64,000 nucleotides of DNA, taken from positions 159,452 through 223,451 of the forward strand of contig NW_024468557.1 of the NCBI RefSeq assembly GCF_001632365.1. The letters are read 5' to 3'. Position 1 is the first letter of the stretch. The number at the start of each line of letters is the position of its first letter. The DNA is from Laetiporus sulphureus 93-53 (taxonomy: Eukaryota; Basidiomycota; Agaricomycetes; Polyporales; Laetiporaceae). A program made the translations under genes and the position numbers. The notes below the pieces were generated by a model, which was not told the origin of the DNA, did no database searches, and worked only from the letters and a program-made list of their open reading frames with translations. This document shows positions 57,002-64,000 of the stretch, in pieces.

Positions 57002-59234
57002 ATGTCCACGCGCGTTCGTGAGTGAACATATAATTATCGCCATCTATGCCGTCTCAATTTCTTTCGCAGAGAAAGGTAATACCGTTTTCAAGCCCATCGC
57101 GAGGCCGCGGGCACAGCCAGGCGCAGAAACTCGTCGGATTTCCGTTGTATCGGATGCACCATGTTCCTCTAGTGATGTCGAGACACGAAATGGCGAAATG
57201 CATCCACCAAGTGTGCTAGTAGCTATGCCTTCTCCGTCCCGCATTCCTTCTAACCCTACTCCTATCCAACTCGCTCTTATGCCTCCCTACGAACACGGTC
57301 AAACGGTTGTTTCCGAAACTTCTATGGTCTCTCTTGACATCAGGGATGGTGTGACCGCCGAGTCAGTTGCATTTGCATCCAGGGTCACTGTTTCAAACCG
57401 AGACGGAGCCCGGCCGCCTACTATCGAGACACATGTTGCGAGCACTCCCAGTCTACCTAAGGTTTCAAGTCGCGGGATTCCTGTCAATGCACCGTCACGA
57501 AGCTCTGCAACCCCAATTATGGTCGGCCGGCGAGCTGTTCCCGTAGTATTCCCGGCGTCCACCATACCTGAGACGTCGGCGATTGCTGCTCTTTCCAGTG
57601 CGCATCAGCCCGACAGTAGCTCAGTGCACCACATTAGCCGTTCTGGCACCATGCAGGCTGCAACTCTATTTTCGATTAGCGTGCCCCAGATAGACCCGAC
57701 TCTTGTGAATGCGTACCCGCTTCCTGGCTCGTCATCGCACACTACCAGTCAGGATAATACTTCACTGCTGCACCAATCCCAGGGCGAAGATGGCGCGGCT
57801 GCGGAACCGAAGCCTCGGCAACGTCTGTCTCAAAAGCAGTCCGCGGGCGATCAAGGGGAGTTTGCTGCAGACTGGGAATATGGTGAGAAACGATACCTAT
57901 GTATCTCAACTGAGATCCCCACGTCTATTGCTCTAGACAGAGGCACCGACGAACAAAGCATACGATCTGGAAAGAGTCGGAGTCGGCGCGCCCCAGATGC
58001 CGCTTCTCACTCCGAGCGGGATGATGAGCCTCTTGGCGGCCCTAAAAGGCGCAGGCACAGAATTTCTACTGGTTCTCGCAAGCCAAGGACGCGAACCTCT
58101 TCAGTTGTTCCCTTTGAACTGAACACTGGTCCTGGTGAAGAGCTAGATCCGACTGCAGTTATGATGGCAACCCTATGCGATGACACTGGTCAAGGACGTA
58201 TCAGCAGCAAGACCGTACAAATTATGACAAATCATGCTGCATGGCGGGCTGCAAACAGGGAGAAGAGGGAGCGCATGAAGGCGGCCATGGAAGCAAAGAA
58301 GTATGGCAGGACCATCCAGGATGAAGACCAGCCACCGCCCAAAGCTGACACTGAAGTCACAGAATCGCTCGAAGATGGTGTCGCTCCAGACGCTGTATTA
58401 GCAGGACCATCTGCATCTATAGAGAACCGTCCTACAAAGAAGGCACGACGAGCCAATGACGATTTCGATTACACCCAGAACCTGGCTACCAGCCGGTATA
58501 ACGTGCAAGTCAGGATTGGCGCGAATGGCGAGGCAATTATTGATGAAGACTCTCTTTTCGTAAATCGAAACGAAGAAGAACATACGGAACATTATACTCA
58601 TGTGGAAGAGTCGGACACCACAAAGTTCGTCAATTCTCTGACTTACAGTAGAAAGCTGCGAGGATCCCGCTGGAGCGCCGAAGAGACAGAGTTATTCTAT
58701 GATGTCAGCACATCTGATTTTCTACTGATTAATACTTATGTCTTGCGCATATAGGCGTTGTCACAGTTCGGAGAGAACTACGAACTCATAGCGTATGTGC
58801 TGCCGGGGCGAGATCGCAAGTCGTGCAAGAACAAGTTCAAGGCAGAGGATAAGAAGAATCCTGCCAGAATCAATTATTGCTTGAACAATCGTAAACCTGT
58901 TGGTGAGTAACTGCCTCTCACGTCCACAAAACGTCTCTGTCTCATTTTAGTCTTCACAGATATTCAGACTCTGTCCCGCATGACGGGTAAGGACTTTTCT
59001 GGGCCGACGCCCATCATACGCGCCCCGACGCCTCTGCGATCTACCCAGCTCGACGCCAACCTCCACTCTGCGAGTATTGAGGATCCAAGGTCAGTCAAGG
59101 AAAACAGCAAGACACCTGGGCCAGCTGGCGAAGCAGAAGAGGAAATTCTAGGATCCGTAGATGAGATCGAGGATGGAAATGGCCCTTCCCGTGGCGGCCA
59201 CACGACCGAGTATCCGCAGAAGCCATACATTTAG
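57002..59234 (+). CDS. BDP1: TFIIIB subunit B'' (BDP1)
   Basis: RNA polymerase III initiation factor. Tiny exon 1 (57002-57017) MSTRV is joined by GTGAGT..TTCGCAG to QKGNTVFKPIARPRA, the classical BDP1 start. A long Ser/Pro-rich region follows, then the conserved core: LDPTAVMMATLCDDTGQGRI, KREKRERMKAAMEAKKYG-like (here NREKRERMKAAMEA), YNVQVRIGANGEAIIDEDSL (the box preceding the SANT domain), KFVNSLTYSRKLRGSRWSAE, then across an intron ETELFYD plus ALSQFGENYELIAYVLPGRD, RKSCKNKFKAEDKKNPARIN (the SANT/Myb helices), and NNRKPVDIQTLSRMTGKDF. Four exons; introns at 57018-57069, about 58703-58754 and 58902-58959. BDP1 joins TBP and BRF1 at about 30 bases upstream of tRNA genes, and a tRNA gene with a TATA box lies 340 bases downstream. 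Confidence 0.95.
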
Positions 59235-59550
59235 GATTATGATTGTACCTATCCGCGTTCGCGCGTACAACTGGCAATTCTAGTGTATTGACTCGTATTC
59301 AGCAAGGGACGTGAGACATGTTCTTTCATTGTGTGATGTACATCTCCTGGTCGATATACTACTGCATTGCTTCATCTCTTTGTCTATCTCTCGAGACGCG
59401 AGGCGAGCAGCTTTTCAGATAGCTCCCTTGTCATTGTTTTCTAGTCGTGATCGTGACATAGTAGTCTCATTATAATCTGGTCGAATGTCGGCGTAGTAGT
59501 CCCTGAACATGCAATACATACCAGAATTCATGGCATGCAGAAACATATAT
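59235..59550. other. 3' region of BDP1 and upstream region of tRNA, no gene
   Basis: About 316 bases with no ORF of note on the plus strand. A minus-strand ORF (59470-59685) covers the tRNA and is a shadow. Confidence 0.5.
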
Positions 59551-59558
59551 TATAAATA
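59551..59558 (+). promoter_or_regulatory. TATA box upstream of tRNA-Phe
   Basis: TATAAATA starts 26 bases before the mature tRNA 5' end, within a longer AT-rich run. In fission yeast an upstream TATA element at this distance is needed for tRNA transcription because TFIIIB contains TBP; the same logic may apply here. Confidence 0.55.
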
Positions 59559-59576
59559 ACCTGCAAATCATTGTAA

Positions 59577-59670
59577 GCCGGGATAGCTCAGCTGGGAGAG
59601 CAACAGACTGAAGATCGCATGGATTGAACGAGGGTTCTGGAGGTCGCGTGTTCGAGCCACGCTCCTGGCA
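59577..59670 (+). tRNA. tRNA-Phe (GAA) with an intron
   Basis: The sequence folds as a cloverleaf. The acceptor arm GCCGGGA pairs with TCCTGGC (one G-U). D arm GCTC/GAGC with loop AGCTGGGA matches the A box. The T arm GCGTG/CACGC carries TTCGAGC (B box). The anticodon loop CTGAAGA gives anticodon GAA (Phe). The 3' half of the anticodon stem (TCTGG) lies about 21 bases further on, so an intron of about 21 nt starts one base after the anticodon, the normal eukaryotic position. One anticodon-stem pair (A-G) is mismatched. Discriminator A at 59670. Confidence 0.88.
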
Positions 59671-59674
59671 TTCA

Positions 59675-59690
59675 TTTTTAATCAATTTTT
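59675..59690 (+). terminator. RNA polymerase III terminator T runs
   Basis: Two T5 runs (59675-59679 and 59686-59690) begin four bases after the tRNA end, the standard Pol III stop signal. Confidence 0.7.
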
Positions 59691-59696
59691 AATAGT

Positions 59697-59834
59697 TTTA
59701 TCTGATTATTTATTTCATATATTCACGTTTATCTATTAAATTACTGCAACTGAGCCACGTGATCCAATTAATTATTAATATGTTTATCTGATTATTTATT
59801 GCATGTATTTCCGTTTATTTATTAAATAAGCTGC
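59697..59834. repeat. AT-rich imperfect tandem duplication
   Basis: Two copies of about 51 nt beginning TTTATCTGATTATTTATT, at 59697-59747 and 59783-59834, differ at about eight positions. Each copy is followed by a CAYGTGATCC motif (59756-59765 and a diverged copy near 59877), so the duplicated unit is probably longer, near 86 nt. The region to 59880 is about 75% A+T, unlike the rest of the window. It separates the tRNA from DMC1. Confidence 0.75.
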
Positions 59835-60002
59835 TGTAATTTATTTTGTTTTTTATTTAGTTTTTATATAAGCAGTCATGTGATCCTCAACTCGACCACG
59901 TGACCCAAGGTTCCCTTGCGTCCGAGTCGCGACGCGCCGTCTCTTCTCGACAAGTAGTGCCTGCACTGGAACGTTGTCTTTATTCCGCTGATATCTAGAA
60001 GG

Positions 60003-61968
60003 ATGGTTCGTCGTACTGCATCGCAGAGTGCCCCGACTGTCTCGCGTCCTCCTAGTCCACAGGAGGACATCGAAGAGGTAAGCACGCCATCTACGTTTTC
60101 CAACGAGGTTCTCATTCGTCCTAGGGGCCCTATTTCGACAGTGTAGATGAGCTACAACAGCATGTAAGTGCTCAATACGTGTCTATATGCGCCGTTGCGT
60201 GTCTTCGTGAGCTCGTTGCACATGGACTGAAATGGCCTCTTCAATCGCAGGGCATAAATGTGCAAGATATTCTGAAGCTCAAGGTAAGATGGCTTGTATG
60301 CGCAATTATTACGTGTAAAAGACAAGCGTTCAGGCTGCTGCTATCAATACTGTCTCGGGAGTGAGCATGACGACGAGAAGGCAGTTGCTCAAAATCAAAG
60401 TATGTCCGCTGCTGCACTGTTCGTGCTCTCACTGGACATCCAATATCCCCAGGGAATGTCAGAGGCCAAAGTTGAAAAGATAAAGGTCAATCACGCTTTG
60501 TCGTGCTACCAACAGGCACTGACGTTGTTATCAGGAGGCAGCTCACAAGATTCTCGTACAGTCTCATATCATAATGCGCATACATGCACTCAATTTCGTC
60601 GCTAGGGCTCATCTTTCTCCACGGGGCTCGAGGTTTCGGACAAGAGGAAGCGCGTTCTGATCATTAGCACTGGCAGCAAAGCTGTCGATACAATTCTGGG
60701 AGGTGCGCTTGAGATTTCTTGCTGGTCCGTAACCACCTAATGCATACTTCAGGTGGTATAATTTCGCAATCGATAACAGAAGGTGCGACTCGTCGGCGTA
60801 CGATGCCAGCTGTTAATTTGCATGGACAGTCTATGGCGAGTATCGGACTGGAAAGACCCAGCTTGCCCATACCATGAGTGTGGTAACGCAACTCCCTTCG
60901 GACATGGGTGGGGCATCAGGAAAGGTAGCATGATTCACTTGTTTGAAATGTATAGGAACTCGGTGTCAACTTGGTCTAGGTCGCGTACATTGACACCGAA
61001 GGCACCTTTCGACCTGACCGCATCAGGGCCATAGCTGAACGTTTCGGAGTGAATGGAGATATGGCTTTAGAGAACATACTCTATGGTATGTGGACGAGCG
61101 CTATCATATCCGCCGGACTCCTGCGTAATAGTGCATGCAGCCCGGGCATTTAATAGTGAACATCAGGTATGACTTCATCTGCTGCACGTGTTCATGGGAC
61201 TCACTAACACCATCTCAGATGGAACTCATCAATGAATGCTCCATACGCTTTGCCGAGGACAAGGACTTCAGGCTCATGGTGTGCTGACTCAAAGGCATTG
61301 TGATCACCCGGCTAAAATTTACTGCACGCAGATTGTGGATAGTATCATGGCCTGCTTCCGCACTGACTATTCTGGCCGAGGGGAGTTGAGCGAAAGACAG
61401 CAAAAGGTGCGCATATACGCGTTCCATATTGGCAGCATACTGATGTCCGTATAGCTTGCACAGGTTAGTGCGATTCGCGCGCATATAATGAGCGTCACTG
61501 ACAGTTGCGAAGATGCTCTCAAGGCTGAGTAAACTCTCAGAGGAGTATAATGTTTCAATTCAAAGTCCTGGAAAATGATCTTGATACTAACGGCGCTCCG
61601 TAGATCGCCATCCTCCTGACGAATCAAGTGCAGTGTATGTCGTATGCATTCTTTTTGATATCGCCGTGAACGGACGTATTGTATAGCTGATCCCGGTGCG
61701 ACGATGACGTTTGTCGCTGGCGGTGCCCTCAAACCCATCGGTGGTCACATTCTCTCACATGCTTCAGCCACCAGGATATTCCTGCGGAAAGGTTAGTCCT
61801 TGGTTCTTCCGGTTTGAAATGCCGTGCCAACTGAATTCGTCATGCTCAATACTCTTCATTTTCCTAGGCCGTGCTGAAGAGCGTGTGGCGAAGTTGGTAG
61901 ACAGCCCGGACAAACCAGAAAGCGAAGCGTCGTACAAACTCGACGAAGGCGGCTGGGCAGACGTCTAA
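60003..61968 (+). CDS. DMC1: meiotic recombinase DMC1
   Basis: RecA/RAD51-family strand-exchange protein of meiosis. Spliced across about 14 introns, unusually many. N-terminus [20 protein letters not shown], then [20 protein letters not shown] and [20 protein letters not shown] (DMC1-type helix-hairpin-helix), [49 protein letters not shown] (Walker A GEYRTGKT), [56 protein letters not shown] (Walker B LMIVD), [59 protein letters not shown] and the end [16 protein letters not shown] at 61968. The MTTRRxL and KxEKIKEAA patterns separate it from RAD51. It implies that the organism is sexually competent. Confidence 0.95.
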
Positions 61969-62413
61969 TGGATCGGAACCTACACCGGTCTCGCTCTCCT
62001 TGTGCTTTCGACTCGGTGCTCTGCATTGCTCTGCGTCTCGCTTATCGACTGTATCCACCTCACTTGGGCTCCGAAGGGCTGGCACTCTCTACTGCTATGC
62101 GAGCAAGAAATATTCTATACCACCTCTTAATTGTCGTGCATTGTACTGGATTCACTGATCCTGTTGACATGTTTGTCGAAACTGTGTGATCCTACGTCAG
62201 ATGCTCACCACATAGCTGGTGTGATCAGGCAAAATGCATCAAGCGGATTGTCGCAGGTTGCGATAGGCTTCGCTCCGACATGGCATATGACCACATGCGA
62301 ACAACGGCATCGTGACGGACGGAATGCACTGTACCCCGCCGTCCCGCACTATAAACCTAAATGTCGATGAAGTTCCCAGCCACACCACTGCTCTGACCAC
62401 CAACGCGCGACAG
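61969..62413. other. intergenic region with promoter
   Basis: About 445 bases. A TATAAA at 62350-62355 lies 64 bases upstream of the next ATG. A short upstream ORF starts at ATG 62361 and ends before the main start. No other feature seen. Confidence 0.5.
62350..62355 (+). promoter_or_regulatory. TATA box
   Basis: TATAAA 64 bases upstream of the start at 62414; it argues against an earlier start at 62312. Confidence 0.5.
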
Positions 62414-63133
62414 ATGGGGGACTCCCCGACAGCATTTCTCCTCGTCTTCTCTGAGCCTGGTCCTGATGTCTCTGAGAAAGAGTATCGTGACTGGTACGAT
62501 AACGAGCACATCCCCCTCCGTGTAAACACGCCCACTTTTTTAAATTGGACACGTTGGACGGCGGTCGACGGGATGAAGCCGACTTACGGTGCTTCTTACG
62601 ACCTCGAGTCCTACGCGGCGACCAAGAAGCCGCCGTATACCACGTTGGCAGAGACACGGAGCGGGAGAGAGAAGGACATCCTCAGGAGAATCCAAATGCT
62701 CGACCGGAGACATTACGAGTTGATGGAGCGCCCTACTCACCCGTCCTCCGTGCTATATGACGAGACACGACCAGCACCATACGTCGTTTTCGTGTCGTTG
62801 GAGATGAAGCCAGAGTACGAAGACGAGTTCAGCAGGTGGTATGAAGAAGAGCACATCCCGTTGCTCGCCAAGGTGCCTGGTTGGATCAGGAGCCGGAGGT
62901 TCGTGCTAAAAGACTGGGGCCAGATGGGAGTGGAGGGGCAGATAGAACAGAAGCAGCCACCGAAGTACTTGGCGACGCACGAGTGGGAATCGCTCGATGG
63001 GTTTCAAAGCGAGGAATACAAGACAGCTATGGGGACATCCTGGAGGAAGAACGTGCTTGAGGGCTTGCTGTCAAAGGAGAGAAGAGTGATGGCCTTTCTG
63101 AGAAAATGGGACAGGCCGGTCGGACGTCTGTGA
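62414..63133 (+). CDS. tandem dimeric alpha/beta-barrel (EthD/DABB-like) protein
   Basis: Intronless, 239 residues. MGDSPTAFLLVFSEPGPD opens a ferredoxin-like repeat that includes EKEYRDWYDNEHIPLRV and FLNWTRWTAVDGM; a second repeat opens PYVVFVSLEMKPEYEDEFS and includes RWYEEEHIPLLAKVPGWIRS. The shared WY(D/E)xEHIP helix marks two copies of the same fold in one chain, so the barrel is formed within one polypeptide. Related families include EthD, NIPSNAP and dimeric-barrel monooxygenases or oxidative-stress proteins. No cofactor motif is visible and the function is unknown. The ORF opens at ATG 62312, but a TATA box at 62350 supports 62414. Confidence 0.8.
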   Translation: MGDSPTAFLLVFSEPGPDVSEKEYRDWYDNEHIPLRVNTPTFLNWTRWTAVDGMKPTYGASYDLESYAATKKPPYTTLAETRSGREKDILRRIQMLDRRHYELMERPTHPSSVLYDETRPAPYVVFVSLEMKPEYEDEFSRWYEEEHIPLLAKVPGWIRSRRFVLKDWGQMGVEGQIEQKQPPKYLATHEWESLDGFQSEEYKTAMGTSWRKNVLEGLLSKERRVMAFLRKWDRPVGRL

Positions 63134-63512
63134 CAGGCAAGTTATGTAAAGCCGCCCTTTCTAAATTTACATGCTACTGCCGCCCTCTTTACATGTTCTA
63201 TGTCTGTTATGCAATTAGTCTAAAGTGACAATGGTCCATCGAATGAGGATCATCGCCGAGAGCGCTCCTCAAACACGTTCGACCAACGGTTCTTCGGACG
63301 AGCCTCATTCAAATTTCCAGGAACCATACACACGCGTTCGAGGTCCAACGCTTCCCAATGACATCGACCGCCTGATTAGAAGCAGACATAGCGCCCAGTT
63401 GCATGTGAGACACTGCTCGGTAACGTTCGCGCAGCGTATAAATAACGCGAGGAAAACGGTCTGCAGGAATACAGCTATCAGGAGCTCTCCCCGCCGTGTG
63501 TCATCTTACAGT
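63134..63512. other. promoter region of the RNase T2 gene
   Basis: About 380 bases. Open on the plus strand from 63225 in frame with the RNase, but that part has no signal peptide or coding character; TATAAATA at 63437-63444 places the promoter inside it. Confidence 0.5.
63437..63444 (+). promoter_or_regulatory. TATA box of the RNase T2 gene
   Basis: TATAAATA 69-76 bases upstream of the proposed ATG at 63513. Confidence 0.55.
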
Positions 63513-64000
63513 ATGATGGCTATTGCAGGCCTACTCGCGTTCTTCTCCTTGGTCCTTAGGACCAATGCCTTCGGATGGGAGATTCCAGTACCGAACACCT
63601 TCCCCAACATTTCTTCGTGTGTCAACGAGCCTCTCTTCTACTCTTGCGAGAATACGTCGGTCGTCATGAACACTTGCTGTTCCCCTAGTCCTGGAGGTCA
63701 AGTCCTGCAGACTCAATTTTGGGACACGTACACTGGGCTGGAAAGCGAGGGACAACTGTTGCCCAAGGACAGTTGGACAATCCACGGCTTGTGGCCGGAC
63801 AATTGCGATGGGTTCGTGTTAATCATGGGCAGCATTGACGTAGAATACTTGCTGATAGTTGTCAAGAACGTACGGCCAGTACTGCGATTTCTCACGACAG
63901 TATGACCCTGACCCATCGCCTGCCATCTTGCCTGATGGCACTCCCGTACCGCCGTATCATGGCATCTCCGTCGAGAACTTCGTTCTTGAATTTGGACGGC
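63513..64000 (+). CDS. secreted ribonuclease T2, 3' end beyond the window
   Basis: Signal peptide MMAIAGLLAFFSLVLRTNAF (ATG 63513), then disulfide-rich mature protein: SCVNEPLFYSCEN, NTCCSPSPGGQVLQTQFW, KDSWTIHGLWPDNCDG (CAS I active-site motif, His of WTIHGLWP), and, after the intron 63812-63866 with an AAG acceptor, TYGQYCDFSRQYDP and PYHGISVENFVLEFG. The second active-site motif lies outside the window. A base-nonspecific endoribonuclease, normally exported or vacuolar, used in nutrient scavenging. The ORF is open upstream to 63225, but the signal peptide and TATA box fix 63513. Truncated by the window edge, not by mutation. Confidence 0.93.

Noticed and set aside
59470..59685. minus-strand ORF covering the tRNA
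   Set aside because: It reads the antisense of a good cloverleaf tRNA.
60003..61968. RAD51 as the identity of the recombinase
   Set aside because: MTTRRQL, the AKVEKIKEAA helix and the C-terminal ESEASYKL ending follow DMC1 rather than RAD51.
63225..63512. N-terminal extension of the RNase T2 ORF
   Set aside because: It would bury the signal peptide 96 residues inside the protein and contains the TATA box.
1..64000. transposons, retroelements, viral remnants or CRISPR arrays
   Set aside because: I saw no transposase, reverse transcriptase, integrase, long terminal repeat or regularly spaced repeats; the only repeats are the short ones listed.

Overview
The window is nuclear DNA of a filamentous basidiomycete, most likely an Agaricomycete. 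The evidence is dense gene packing on both strands, many 45-70 nt introns with GT..AG ends and CTRAC-like branch sites, long disordered proteins, and protein sequences that read as basidiomycete versions of RPB2, SLA2, BDP1 and SURF1. No bacterial-style operon, virus, transposon or CRISPR array was recognised. All assignments come from reading translations and splice junctions by eye; no database search was run.

Left third (1-20 kb): the 5' exon of a minus-strand gene leaving the window, a DUF7721-type Gly/Tyr-rich protein, a DHA1-type MFS transporter, a small amphipathic-helix (LEA-like) protein, a mitochondrial ABC1/UbiB kinase of the ADCK2/Cqd1 type, a giant glycogenin, an Old Yellow Enzyme, a fructosamine-3-kinase-like protein and an F-box-like protein.

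Middle (20-42 kb): RPB2 (RNA polymerase II second subunit), a PTM1/lung-7TM membrane protein, sorting nexin SNX4, REV7 (HORMA subunit of DNA polymerase zeta), a Zn2Cys6 transcription factor, a second MFS transporter of the QDR type, the splicing factor CWC25, and a small four-helix voltage-sensor-like protein, followed by about 2 kb with no gene I can defend.

Right third (42-64 kb): a long Ser/Pro-rich unknown protein, SLA2 (endocytic ANTH/talin-like adaptor), SURF1, a large unknown protein with a C-terminal membrane anchor, an unknown CxxC zinc-motif protein, BDP1 (TFIIIB), an intron-containing tRNA-Phe with an upstream TATA box, an AT-rich tandem duplication, the meiotic recombinase DMC1, a tandem ferredoxin-like-fold protein and a secreted RNase T2 cut by the window end.

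The genes are mostly independent housekeeping functions. Several are divergent pairs with short shared promoters: lung-7TM/SNX4, REV7/Zn2Cys6 factor, CWC25/voltage-sensor, SLA2/SURF1 and zinc protein/BDP1. Recurrent oddities are introns that only make sense with an AAG 3' splice site, a possible start codon split by an intron in SLA2, and a VSD-only membrane protein. I did not find a multi-gene system that looks new. The best candidates for undescribed biology are single genes: the VSD protein and the three unknown proteins at 42.3, 51.5 and 54.9 kb.
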